Positions 53,980-62,544 of a stretch of 64,000 nt of DNA are shown here, piece after piece; the stretch's first letter is position 1, and each line of letters opens with the position of its first letter. The stretch covers positions 248,001-312,000 of the forward strand of contig NZ_LNTU01000034.1 in NCBI RefSeq assembly GCF_001558695.1. Reading direction: 5' to 3'. Origin of the DNA: Paramesorhizobium deserti. GTDB lineage: Bacteria; Pseudomonadota; Alphaproteobacteria; Rhizobiales; Rhizobiaceae. Below the pieces are notes generated by a model. The model saw only the letters and a program-made list of their open reading frames with translations, did not search any database and had not been told where the DNA came from. The position numbers were made by a program, and so were the translations under genes.

Positions 53980-54150
53980 GGTCATCCCTGTAAACGACCG
54001 GGAAAGGCCCCGGCTTTGATTTGCCAACTCTTGGTTGAACCTATAGCCGGCCAGATAGAACATATATTGGCATTCGCGAAGCCGGCGAAGTTCATATTCC
54101 CGTTAAAAGAGCCCGAATTCAGTATCGGGATGATCAACTTTCGTTCCAGT

Positions 54151-54918
54151 TCAAAACATACCGGCAACGCCGTCGTAGATAAGCTTCGATCCGGTCAGAA
54201 AGACCATGGCATACATGAAGGGGTAAAAGACTTCCGGCTTCATCCGGCGGACGATCCATGCTCCCGCAAAGGGCGCGGCGAACGCAAGCGGCGCGAGAAC
54301 GCCGGAGGCAGACAGATTGGTTGCATCGAACTGGCCGAGTGCGAAATAGGGGATGACCTTCACAGCGTTCACGATGGCGAAGAAGATGACGCTGGTGCCA
54401 TTGTAGATCTTCGGGTCCTGCCTGAGCGGCAGCGCATAGATCTGATAGGGTGGCCCGCCGGCATGGGCGACGAAACTGGTGAACCCGGCGACCGTCGACC
54501 AGCCCGTCGCGGCGATGACATTATGCGGCTTCGACCTGGCCCGCCCTGCCGCGCCGGCAAAGACATAGCGCAGCACGAACAGCACCGCGACCGCGCCGAC
54601 GATCAGCCGAACCATGTCGTCGGTCACCACCGCCGCCATCAGCCAGCCCAGGCCAATTCCGATCATGCCGCCCGGCAGCATGTATTTGAGCGTCTTGACA
54701 TCGCGATAACCGCGCCAGCTCCACAGGCTCGCCACATCCATCACCAGGAGAATCGGCAGCATGATCGCAGCCGCCTGCACCGGCGCCATCACCAGCGTCA
54801 TCAGCGGCACGCCGAGCTGTCCCATGGCGCCGCCGAGCCCTCCCTTGGAGAGGCCGACAAGGACAACCGCCGGAACGGCAGTCGCATAGAACCAGGGATT
54901 GGCAAGGAGGTCGTGCAT
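54151..54918 (-). CDS. TSUP (TauE/SafE) family sulfite/anion exporter-like permease
   Basis: The 255-residue protein has about eight transmembrane segments and the TSUP pattern: LVGLSKGGLGGAMGQLGVPLM in the first half and GFTSFVAHAGGPPYQIYALP as its inverted counterpart in the second. Members move sulfite, sulfoacetate or other organosulfur anions. The substrate is unknown. The ATG at 54918 gives a normal N-terminus; a frame to 54993 is open but adds polar residues of no family value. Confidence 0.85.
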   Translation of the reverse strand: MHDLLANPWFYATAVPAVVLVGLSKGGLGGAMGQLGVPLMTLVMAPVQAAAIMLPILLVMDVASLWSWRGYRDVKTLKYMLPGGMIGIGLGWLMAAVVTDDMVRLIVGAVAVLFVLRYVFAGAAGRARSKPHNVIAATGWSTVAGFTSFVAHAGGPPYQIYALPLRQDPKIYNGTSVIFFAIVNAVKVIPYFALGQFDATNLSASGVLAPLAFAAPFAGAWIVRRMKPEVFYPFMYAMVFLTGSKLIYDGVAGMF

Positions 54919-55085
54919 GGAAGAAACTCTGAGGAACGCGTTCTCATAGCCGCCTGCCGCACCGATGGCGAGACATGTTTTCGTGAAGCCCACTGTTCAT
55001 CCCCTTCCACGAAGGGGACTGTTCAACCGGCATGTCATGCTCTATGCCCGAATTCGATCACTTTCTTCCGTTTTAGGCTTCATCC

Positions 55086-55742
55086 ATGACCACGCCGAAC
55101 CAAGCCGACCGCTGCCGTATCGTTCTCGTCGCTCCGCCGCTCGGGGATGGCGCGGCACTTGCCGGCCTTCTGCGCAAGACGCTCTCGGGCGGCGATGCGG
55201 CAAGCGTCATTCTTGATTCCACCGGCCTGGACGAGGCGACGTTCCAGACTGTGGCGGAACAGGCAGTTCCCGTCATACAGGAAGCGGGCGCGGCGGCGCT
55301 GATCCTCAACGACACACGTATTGCCGGTCGCGTCGGCGCCGATGGCGTGCACCTCGAAGGTAGGGTTGCCGACCTTGCCGAAACCATCGAACGCCACTCT
55401 CCAAGGCTGATCGTCGGCATGGGCAATCTGCGCGACCGTCATGGCGCCCTGGAAATCGGCGAATTGCAGCCCGACTACGTCCTGTTCGGCAAGATCGGCG
55501 CCGACAAGAAGCCCGAGCCGCATTCGCGCAATATCGGCCTTGCCGAATGGTGGGCGGGCATGGTCGAGATACCCTGCATCGTGCAGGCAGGAAATGCCCT
55601 GGCAAGCATTGAGCAGGCGGCCGCGACCGGCGCGGAATTCGTGGCTCTCGGTGCCGCTGTCTTCGACAGCGCCGATCCGGCGGAAGCCATGCGCGAGGCA
55701 AACCGGCTGCTTGACGAAACCGCCCCGCGCTTCGAGAATTGA
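55086..55742 (+). CDS. Thiamine-phosphate synthase-like protein (ThiE family)
   Basis: The 218-residue TIM-barrel protein has ThiE family stretches: ALILNDTRIAGRVGADGVHLEG near residues 90-111 and DYVLFGKIGADKKPEPHSRN near 150. The usual ThiE phosphate-binding and pyrophosphate motifs are altered (GKIGADK replaces the common GPIF-T-TK), so it may be a paralogue such as a TenI-like protein rather than the main synthase. It ends three bases before the ATG of the Sel1-repeat gene, so the two are co-transcribed. Confidence 0.75.
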   Translation: MTTPNQADRCRIVLVAPPLGDGAALAGLLRKTLSGGDAASVILDSTGLDEATFQTVAEQAVPVIQEAGAAALILNDTRIAGRVGADGVHLEGRVADLAETIERHSPRLIVGMGNLRDRHGALEIGELQPDYVLFGKIGADKKPEPHSRNIGLAEWWAGMVEIPCIVQAGNALASIEQAAATGAEFVALGAAVFDSADPAEAMREANRLLDETAPRFEN

Positions 55743-55744
55743 AT

Positions 55745-56809
55745 ATGATGCGGAATCCCACACGCCCCTTCACCCTCGTGGTGCGATCCCGAGCTTGCGA
55801 GGGTGAGCCTCGAAGGACGAGGGCGCTTGGCGCGACTCTTGCCTTTACGATGCTCGCCGCCCTGCCCGGCGCATTTGCGCAAGCCGCGGCCCCCACGGAG
55901 AAGGACGACAAGCCGGTCATGCTGAAGCAACCGGCTTCGACCGAATCCCTGCCGCCCATCGACCCGAACCGTTTCGGCGAAAAGCCGGCGGACGAGGCTT
56001 TCGGCGCATTCCAGCGCGGGCTCTATCTTACGGCGCTGAACCTTGCGCTGCCCCGCGCTGAAAAGGGTGATCCCGCCGCGCAGACGCTCGCCGCCGAGAT
56101 CTATTCGCGCGGACTTGGCGTGCCCATAAACCAGGCCGAAGCGGCACGCTGGTATGAAAAAGCCGCCGAGCAGGGTGTGACCGAGGCGCAGTTCCGCTAT
56201 GGAGCCATGCTGCTCCAGGGCAGATATATCCCTCGTGACAAGGCCAAGGCCGAGAAGCTGATGAAGGCGGCGGCCGATGCCGGAAACCGCATGGCACAGT
56301 TCAACTACGGCCAGCTGATGATGGTCAATCATCCCGGCGAGACGGGTCTCGACGAGGCGTTTCCCTGGTTCATGAAAGCAGCGGAGGCGAAGCTTGCCGA
56401 TGGAGAATATGCCGTCAGCCAGATTTATGCCAACGGCACGCTGAAAATCCCGCGCGACGACGAAAAGGCGAGAGAATATCTCGAACGGGCGGCAAGGCAG
56501 GGCTACGACACGGCGCAGCTCGACCTGGCCAGCTGGTATATAGAGGGACGCGGCGGCCCGCGCGATTACACGGCCGGCTTCCGCTGGATGCACCGCACCG
56601 CCATGGGCGGCAATGTGGCGGCCCAGGCCCGCCTCGCGCGGCTCTATCGCGACGGCATCGGCACCGACGGCGATTCTATCGAGGCCGCCGCATGGTATAT
56701 CGTCGCGCGCCGCGCCGGGCTCGCCGCCCATGATCTCGATAGCTTCATGGACGGCCTGGCCGAGGATCAGATCAAGCAGGCGATGGCGCGCGCCAACAGG
56801 CTGCGCTGA
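55745..56809 (+). CDS. Exported Sel1-like repeat protein
   Basis: The 354-residue protein has five or more Sel1 repeats (about residues 105-330), for example AQTLAAEIYSRGLGVPINQ and AQFRYGAMLLQGRYIPRDK. A hydrophobic segment near residues 30-45 (LGATLAFTMLAALPGAFAQ) looks like a signal peptide, but an unusual Arg-rich stretch precedes it, encoded by a palindromic repeat. Sel1 proteins serve as scaffolds, often in envelope assembly or morphogenesis. Two ATGs (55745, 55748) are possible, with no strong ribosome-binding site. It may be coupled to the ThiE-like gene. Confidence 0.82.
   Translation: MMRNPTRPFTLVVRSRACEGEPRRTRALGATLAFTMLAALPGAFAQAAAPTEKDDKPVMLKQPASTESLPPIDPNRFGEKPADEAFGAFQRGLYLTALNLALPRAEKGDPAAQTLAAEIYSRGLGVPINQAEAARWYEKAAEQGVTEAQFRYGAMLLQGRYIPRDKAKAEKLMKAAADAGNRMAQFNYGQLMMVNHPGETGLDEAFPWFMKAAEAKLADGEYAVSQIYANGTLKIPRDDEKAREYLERAARQGYDTAQLDLASWYIEGRGGPRDYTAGFRWMHRTAMGGNVAAQARLARLYRDGIGTDGDSIEAAAWYIVARRAGLAAHDLDSFMDGLAEDQIKQAMARANRLR
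55766..55823. repeat. Palindromic repeat inside the 5' end of the Sel1 gene
   Basis: TCACCCTCG (55770-55778) and CGAGGGTGA (55798-55806) form an inverted repeat, bordered outside by CCTT and AAGG. The unit is read in frame as an Arg-rich insertion before the signal peptide. It resembles extragenic palindromic repeats of rhizobial genomes, but here lies in coding sequence. Confidence 0.6.
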
Positions 56810-56955
56810 ACGCCAAACCTCTATTGCCTCGGCGGAATTTGCGCCTAAGTCTTGCGTAAATCCTTAATATATGGTCTTGGAAGCCCGATTGCTGCGGCTT
56901 ATGCCCATCCTCGGCATTACCGCGCCCTTCTTTCAAGAACGATCCGGATAACCCA

Positions 56956-57519
56956 ATGAAGATCAACGGTAATGAAATCCGCCCCGGCAATGTCATCGAG
57001 CATAATGGCGGCCTCTGGGCGGCAGTTAAGACCAACGCGGTGAAGCCCGGCAAGGGCGGCGCCTATAATCAGGTCGAACTGAAGAACCTCATCGACGGCA
57101 CCAAGCTCAACGAACGCTTCCGCGCCGCCGAGACTGTCGAGAAGGTCCGTCTCGAGCAGAAGGACTTCACATTCCTCTATGAGCAGGGCGATGCGCTGGT
57201 CTTCATGGATTCCGAAACCTATGAGCAGCTCGAGCTCCAGAAGGATTTCGTCGGCGATCGCGGCGCCTTCCTGCAGGACGGTATGACCGTCACCGTGGAA
57301 CTCTACGAGGAAAAACCGATCGGCATCTCGCTGCCGGATCAGGTGACGCTCACGATCACCGAAGCCGATCCGGTCGTGAAGGGCCAGACGGCGGCCTCTT
57401 CCTACAAGCCGGCGATCCTCGAAAACGGTATCCGTATCCTGGTTCCGCCCTTCATCGCGTCGGGCGAGCGCGTGATCGTCGATACCAACGAGCTGACCTA
57501 TATCCGCCGCGCGGATTAA
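56956..57519 (+). CDS. efp: Elongation factor P
   Basis: The 187-residue protein has the three-barrel EF-P layout. KPGKGGAY near residues 30-37 holds the tip Lys (residue 33) that enters the peptidyl-transferase centre, and the C-terminal [24 protein letters not shown] is typical. It relieves stalling at polyproline stretches, which several proteins of this window contain. No neighbouring modification gene is seen. A 146-base gap separates it from the Sel1 gene. Confidence 0.96.
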   Translation: MKINGNEIRPGNVIEHNGGLWAAVKTNAVKPGKGGAYNQVELKNLIDGTKLNERFRAAETVEKVRLEQKDFTFLYEQGDALVFMDSETYEQLELQKDFVGDRGAFLQDGMTVTVELYEEKPIGISLPDQVTLTITEADPVVKGQTAASSYKPAILENGIRILVPPFIASGERVIVDTNELTYIRRAD

Positions 57520-57528
57520 CATTCCCGT

Positions 57529-57678
57529 CGTCATCCTCGGGCTTGTCCCGAGGATCTACGATCAGAAGAGCACAATCCTCAACATATCCTCTTGGCAATT
57601 TTGATAAAGTCCGTCGCCTAGATGGAAACCTTAATGTTTCTCTTATGGTAGATCCTCGGGACAAGCCCGAGGATGACG
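57529..57678. repeat. 150-bp MITE-like unit with 31-bp terminal inverted repeats
   Basis: The arms 57529-57559 and 57648-57678 are perfect inverted copies of 31 bases, each itself a palindrome around CCTCGGG and CCCGAGG. The 88 bases between them are AT-richer and without coding signs. It lies between efp and suhB, starting 10 bases after the efp stop. Confidence 0.8.
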
Positions 57679-57696
57679 GATCAAAGGAACTAACAA

Positions 57697-58497
57697 ATGG
57701 CGCGTTCGGCGATACTCAATGTCATGGTCCAGGCCGCGATGAAGGCCGGACGTTCCCTGGCGCGCGATTTCGGCGAAGTGCAGAACCTTCAGGTCTCCCT
57801 GAAAGGCCCGGGCGACTACGTCAGTCAGGCGGACAAGCGCGCCGAGGACATCGTCCATACGGAACTCAGCCGGGCAAGACCTGACTACAGCTTCCTCATG
57901 GAGGAGACCGGCGCCATTGAAGGCAGCGACAGCCAGCATCGCTGGCTGGTCGACCCGCTTGACGGCACGACCAACTTCCTGCACGGCATTCCCATATTCG
58001 CCGTTTCCATTGCACTGGAGCGCCAGGGGCAGATCGTCGCCGGTGTCATCTACAATCCTGCCATGGACGAGCTCTACACGGCTGAACGCGGAGGCGGCGC
58101 CTTCCTGAACGATCGTCGGCTGCGCGTCGCAGCGCGTGCCAAGCTGCAGGATGCAGTCATCGGCACCGGCGTGCCGCATCTGGGCCGCGGTCACCATGGC
58201 AATTACCTGCTCGAGCTGCGCAACGTCATGGGCGAGACGGCGGGCATCCGTCGCCTTGGCGCGGTTGCGCTTGATCTGGCTTATGTCGCCGCCGGGCGCC
58301 TTGACGGTTTTTGGGAAGATGCGCTTTTCCCATGGGATATCGGCGCCGGCATTCTTCTCATTCGCGAGGCGGGCGGCTTTCTCTCCGACAAGAATGGCGG
58401 CCAGGACATGTTCGAGACGAAATCCGTCGTCGCCGGAAACGAGGCCATCCATTCCGCGCTGCTGAAAGTGCTGAAGAAGCCCATCAAACCCGCCTGA
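57697..58497 (+). CDS. suhB: Inositol-1-monophosphatase family protein (SuhB-like)
   Basis: The 266-residue protein has the metal motifs EETG (about residues 69-72), DPLDGTTNF (86-94) and WDIGAGILLIREAGG (about 211-225), as in inositol monophosphatases. SuhB proteins dephosphorylate inositol-1-phosphate and in enterobacteria join rRNA antitermination complexes. AAGGAAC stands before the ATG. A link to the iol cluster is possible but not shown. Confidence 0.92.
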   Translation: MARSAILNVMVQAAMKAGRSLARDFGEVQNLQVSLKGPGDYVSQADKRAEDIVHTELSRARPDYSFLMEETGAIEGSDSQHRWLVDPLDGTTNFLHGIPIFAVSIALERQGQIVAGVIYNPAMDELYTAERGGGAFLNDRRLRVAARAKLQDAVIGTGVPHLGRGHHGNYLLELRNVMGETAGIRRLGAVALDLAYVAAGRLDGFWEDALFPWDIGAGILLIREAGGFLSDKNGGQDMFETKSVVAGNEAIHSALLKVLKKPIKPA

Positions 58498-58685
58498 TGC
58501 GCCGCGCGACGGCCGTTCCCACGCGCCGATCCCGATAAATCCCGCAAGACCATGAAGATAGTGGGACGACAAGCGGAAAAGCTTCTGTTTCGTCCTTTCA
58601 ATTTCGCCGCAATTTCGGTTAGGCTCCGCATCCTGTAGCGTTGCTTATGCAGGCAGGGCGTGGATTTGGCCGGGAGTGGGAATAT

Positions 58686-59717
58686 ATGGCGAGATCGAAA
58701 GCATCGAGGGCAGATCTGGATATCGGGGAGGATTTCGATCCCTATAGGCTGTCGAGCCCCCGTATTGTCGTTCTGTCGATGGTGATCTTCCTGATCATCG
58801 TGGCCTTTCTCGCCGCCATTCTGTTTCGCCAGATACAGAGCTTCTTCATGACCAATCCCGGACTGAACGGGCTCATCCTCGGCGTCCTGCTGGTCGGCAT
58901 CCTGCTGGCCTTTGGCCAGGTTTTGCGTCTTTTTCCGGAAATCCGCTGGGTCAATTCGTTTCGCGGCGGCTTCGAGGAAAAGAGCGGCCGGGAACCGGTC
59001 CTGCTGGCGCCCATGCGGGCGCTGATCGGCCGCCGTCAATCGATGGCACTCTCCACGACTTCCATGCGGTCGATCCTCGATTCCATCGCCACCCGTCTCG
59101 ATGAGAGCCGTGATATTTCGCGATACCTGATCGGGCTTCTGGTCTTTCTCGGCCTGCTCGGCACCTTCTGGGGCCTGCTCGAGACCATCGGCTCGATCGG
59201 CCAGACGATCCAGTCTCTTGATCCGAGTGCGAGTGACGCCAATGGCGTGCTGGATGCGCTGAAGGCGGGGCTGCAATCGCCGCTGCATGGCATGGGCACG
59301 GCGTTTTCCTCCTCGCTCTTCGGCCTCTCAGGCTCGCTCGTTCTCGGTTTTCTCGACCTGCAGGCCGGCCGCGCTCAGAACCGCTTCTATACGGAACTGG
59401 AGAACTGGCTCTCCTCCGTCACCGATCTGGGCTCCGATCTCATCGCCCAGGAAGGAGCACCCGGTTCGACGGAAGAGCTGCGGATTCTGGCCGAACGCCT
59501 GCAGTCCATGCACGAAGCCGGCGCGCCCAGCCAGCGCACCACCGCGGCGCTCGCCAATCTCGCCGAAGGCATTCAGGGCCTGGTCAAGAACATGCGCAGC
59601 GAGCAGCAATTGATGCGCGATTGGGTGGAAAAGCAGGCGGACGAACAAAAGGCGATCCGCACGACGCTCGACAAGCTCGGCACCGCCATCGCCAAGCAGC
59701 AGCGTGAGGTGAAATAA
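58686..59717 (+). CDS. MotA/TolQ/ExbB-like membrane protein, partner of an OmpA-like protein
   Basis: The 343-residue protein has two N-terminal helices (about residues 27-48 and 57-78), then a pair (about 145-168 and 205-230) with the channel stretch VFLGLLGTFWGLLETIGS that resembles the GTVxG motif of proton-channel proteins, and a C-terminal heptad-rich cytoplasmic domain. GGGAGTGGGAAT precedes the ATG at 58686. It lies three bases before the OmpA-like gene, so the pair is likely a motor complex, perhaps acting on peptidoglycan. Its cellular task is unknown. Confidence 0.8.
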   Translation: MARSKASRADLDIGEDFDPYRLSSPRIVVLSMVIFLIIVAFLAAILFRQIQSFFMTNPGLNGLILGVLLVGILLAFGQVLRLFPEIRWVNSFRGGFEEKSGREPVLLAPMRALIGRRQSMALSTTSMRSILDSIATRLDESRDISRYLIGLLVFLGLLGTFWGLLETIGSIGQTIQSLDPSASDANGVLDALKAGLQSPLHGMGTAFSSSLFGLSGSLVLGFLDLQAGRAQNRFYTELENWLSSVTDLGSDLIAQEGAPGSTEELRILAERLQSMHEAGAPSQRTTAALANLAEGIQGLVKNMRSEQQLMRDWVEKQADEQKAIRTTLDKLGTAIAKQQREVK

Positions 59718-59720
59718 GCC

Positions 59721-60752
59721 ATGGCGCTCGCCCGCAGCCGTCGCCAGAACCGGACCATCGACTATTGGCCGGGCTTCGTCGATGCCCTGTCGACGCTGCT
59801 GCTCGCCATCATGTTCCTGCTTTCCGTTTTCGTGCTGGCACAATTCCTTCTGAGCCAGGAAGTGACCAGCAAGGATACGGTGCTGAACCGGCTCAACAGC
59901 CAGATCAACGAATTGACCCAGCTCCTGTCGCTTGAGCGCAGCAACAAGCAGGACCTGCAGGACAATATCGCCAATCTGCAGGCGTCGCTTGCGCAGGCCG
60001 AGAGCGAGCGCTCTCGCCTGCAGAGCCTTTTGAGCGAGGGAGCCGGTGCCGGTGCCGCAGCGGAGAGCCGCATAGGCGAACTCTCAAGCAATCTCGAAAG
60101 CGAGAAGCAGGTCAGCGCCCGGGCGCTGTCGCAGGTCGAGCTGCTCAACCAGCAGATCGGCGCACTGCGCCGCCAGATCGGTGCCCTCGAAGCTGCACTC
60201 AACGCCTCCGAAGCGCGCGACCGGGAATCAAACGCCAAAATCGCCGACCTCGGCAAGCGGCTGAATGTGGCGCTCGCCCAGCGCGTTCAGGAACTCAATC
60301 GCTATCGCTCCGATTTCTTCGGCCGCTTGCGCGAGATCCTGTCCGACCGTGAGAATATCCGCATCGTCGGCGACCGCTTCGTTTTCCAGTCGGAAGTGCT
60401 CTTCCCCACCGGATCAGCCGATATCAACCCCGCCGGCCAGGACGAGATGAAGAAGCTCGCCGGCGCGATCATCGAGCTGAACAAGGAAATCCCTGACGAT
60501 ATCAACTGGGTCCTGCGCGTCGATGGGCATACGGATAACGTACCGCTCGCCGGCACAGGGCGCTTTCGCGACAATTGGGAGCTGTCGTCGGCACGGGCCA
60601 CCGCAGTGGTGAAATTCCTCATCGCCAACGGCGTTCCGGCCAATCGTCTGGTGGCGGCCGGCTTCGGCGAATATCAGCCGCTCGATCCCGCCGACACGCC
60701 CGAAGCAAGGAGCCGCAACCGCCGCATCGAGCTGAAACTAACGGAGCGGTAG
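59721..60752 (+). CDS. MotB-like OmpA-domain protein with coiled coil
   Basis: The 343-residue protein has one N-terminal helix (about residues 20-44) that begins DYWPGFVDALSTLLLAIMFLL with an Asp in or near the membrane as in MotB/ExbD. A long coiled coil (about 50-195) follows, then an OmpA-like peptidoglycan-binding domain (about 215-340) with RVDGHTDNVPLAG and SSARATAVVKFL. It pairs with the channel-like protein encoded three bases upstream. It differs from flagellar MotB by the long coiled coil. Confidence 0.85.
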   Translation: MALARSRRQNRTIDYWPGFVDALSTLLLAIMFLLSVFVLAQFLLSQEVTSKDTVLNRLNSQINELTQLLSLERSNKQDLQDNIANLQASLAQAESERSRLQSLLSEGAGAGAAAESRIGELSSNLESEKQVSARALSQVELLNQQIGALRRQIGALEAALNASEARDRESNAKIADLGKRLNVALAQRVQELNRYRSDFFGRLREILSDRENIRIVGDRFVFQSEVLFPTGSADINPAGQDEMKKLAGAIIELNKEIPDDINWVLRVDGHTDNVPLAGTGRFRDNWELSSARATAVVKFLIANGVPANRLVAAGFGEYQPLDPADTPEARSRNRRIELKLTER

Positions 60753-60758
60753 CCCCTC

Positions 60759-60795
60759 CGTCATCCTCGGGTTTAACCCGAGGACTTCGGATGAC
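60759..60795. repeat. Palindromic repeat after the OmpA-like gene
   Basis: CCTCGGGTTTAACCCGAGG is a palindrome nested in outer arms GTCATCC and GGATGAC. The opening CGTCATCCTCGGG is identical to the arm of the 57529-57678 unit, so both belong to one repeat family. It starts six bases after the stop and could also work as a weak terminator. Confidence 0.7.
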
Positions 60796-60867
60796 AACAG
60801 GAGAGGGGCTGCCGGCACAGAGGGGGATGGGAGTATCCCTTTTGTTGTGAAAAACAAGGAGGGGGAA

Positions 60868-62526
60868 ATGGCAACCGATGCTGATGTCATCATCGTCGGC
60901 GCGGGTCTGGCCGGGCTTGTCGCCGCGGCCGAGTTGGCGGCTACAGGCAAACGCGTCATCTTTGTCGAACAGGAAGGCGAAAACGGCATAGGCGGACAAG
61001 CCTTCTGGTCGCTGGGCGGGCTTTTCATGATCGATACGCCGGAACAGCGGCGTCTCGGCATCAAGGACAGTTTCGAGCTCGCCCGGCAGGACTGGCTGGG
61101 TTCCGCCGGTTTCGACCGTCCCGAGGATCACTGGCCGAAACAATGGGCCGAGGCCTATCTGCAGTTTGCCGCCGGCGAAAAGCGCGCCTGGCTTCATTCC
61201 CTTGGGCTACGCTGGTTTCCAGTGGTCGGCTGGGCCGAGCGCGGCGGCGGCCTTGCCACGGGACACGGCAATTCCGTGCCGCGCTTCCACATCACATGGG
61301 GCACCGGACCCGGCGTGCTCGAGCCGTTCGAGCGTCGCGTGCGCGATGCGGCAGCCAAAGGCCGCATCACCATCAAATGCCGCCATCGCGTCAGCACCAT
61401 CGTCAAGACAAACGGTATTGTCACCGGCGTCGCCGGCGAAATCCTCGAGCCCACCTCGGCTGGTCCAGGAGAAAAATCGAGCCGGGAAGTCGTCGGATCG
61501 TTTGAACTGTCAGCTGGCGCAATCATCGTCACATCTGGCGGCATTGGCGGCAATTTCGACCTGGTGCGCAAGAACTGGCCGCGTGACCGGCTGGGCGAGC
61601 CGCCGGCCCATATGGTCGCCGGCGTTCCCGATCATGTCGACGGCCGGATGATCGGCATTGCAGTGGAAGCCGGCGGCGCCACGATCAACACCGATCGCAT
61701 GTGGCATTATACGGAGGGTCTGAAGAACTGGGACCCTATCTGGACCAATCATGGCATCCGCATTCTGCCCGGCCCCTCCTCCCTCTGGTTCGATGCGACA
61801 GGCAATCGCCTCCCCGCCCCTTGCCTGCCGGGCTTCGATACGCTCGCCACGCTCAAGCACATCCTTTCGACCGGCTATGATTATTCCTGGTTCGTGCTGA
61901 CCCAGAAGATCATTGAAAAGGAATTCGCCCTCTCCGGCTCTGAACAGAACCCGGACCTGACCGGCAGGGATTGGAAGCTGCTCCTCAAGAGCCGGCTCGG
62001 CAAGGGCGCGCCGCCACCGGTCGAGGCATTCAAGCAGCATGGCGAGGATTTCATCGTGCGAGACAATCTCCCTGACTTGGTCGAGAGAATGAACGCACTG
62101 ACCGGTGAGAAGCGGATCGATCTCGACCATCTGCGCACACAAATCGAAGCGCGCGACCGCGAGATCACCAACAAATTTTCCAAGGATGCGCAGGTGATAG
62201 CCCTGCGCGGCACGCGCAATTATATCGGCGACAGGCTGGTGCGCACGGCAAAGCCGCATCGCATCCTCGACCCGGCCGCAGGGCCGTTGATCGCCGTTCG
62301 CCTGCATATACTGACGCGCAAGACGCTTGGTGGCCTCCACACCAATCTGCAGTCACAGGTGCTGGATGCTTCGGGTGAGCCGGTCACCGGTCTCTATGCG
62401 GCCGGCGAAGCCGCGGGCTTTGGAGGCGGTGGCTACCACGGCTATAACGCGCTGGAAGGCACGTTCCTCGGCGGCTGCCTCTTTTCCGGCCGATCCGCTG
62501 GCCGGGCTGCAGCTAAGAACTCTTGA
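60868..62526 (+). CDS. FAD-binding dehydrogenase (succinate dehydrogenase/KsdD-like fold)
   Basis: The 552-residue protein opens with the FAD Rossmann motif DVIIVGAGLAGLVAAAELA, followed by VEQEGENGIGGQAFWSLGG. It has a C-terminal cap and FAD part with GLYAAGEAAGFGGGGYHGYNALEGTFLGGCLFSG. This layout is shared with 3-ketosteroid dehydrogenase-like and fumarate-reductase-like flavoproteins; the substrate is unknown. AAGGAGGGGGAA precedes the ATG. It meets the ABC exporter gene tail to tail with 18 bases between stops. Confidence 0.85.
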   Translation: MATDADVIIVGAGLAGLVAAAELAATGKRVIFVEQEGENGIGGQAFWSLGGLFMIDTPEQRRLGIKDSFELARQDWLGSAGFDRPEDHWPKQWAEAYLQFAAGEKRAWLHSLGLRWFPVVGWAERGGGLATGHGNSVPRFHITWGTGPGVLEPFERRVRDAAAKGRITIKCRHRVSTIVKTNGIVTGVAGEILEPTSAGPGEKSSREVVGSFELSAGAIIVTSGGIGGNFDLVRKNWPRDRLGEPPAHMVAGVPDHVDGRMIGIAVEAGGATINTDRMWHYTEGLKNWDPIWTNHGIRILPGPSSLWFDATGNRLPAPCLPGFDTLATLKHILSTGYDYSWFVLTQKIIEKEFALSGSEQNPDLTGRDWKLLLKSRLGKGAPPPVEAFKQHGEDFIVRDNLPDLVERMNALTGEKRIDLDHLRTQIEARDREITNKFSKDAQVIALRGTRNYIGDRLVRTAKPHRILDPAAGPLIAVRLHILTRKTLGGLHTNLQSQVLDASGEPVTGLYAAGEAAGFGGGGYHGYNALEGTFLGGCLFSGRSAGRAAAKNS

Positions 62527-62544
62527 TGAGTAGAAACGATCGGT

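Noticed and set aside
57689-57713. GGAAC followed by CGTT before suhB as another stress promoter
   Set aside because: The spacing is only 12 bases, and the second box lies within the coding sequence.
58686-60752. Zorya-type phage defence (ZorA/ZorB-like pair)
   Set aside because: The pair has the right domain types, but no ZorC, ZorD or ZorE homologue lies beside it; its neighbours are suhB and a flavoprotein. A housekeeping proton-motor pair is more likely.
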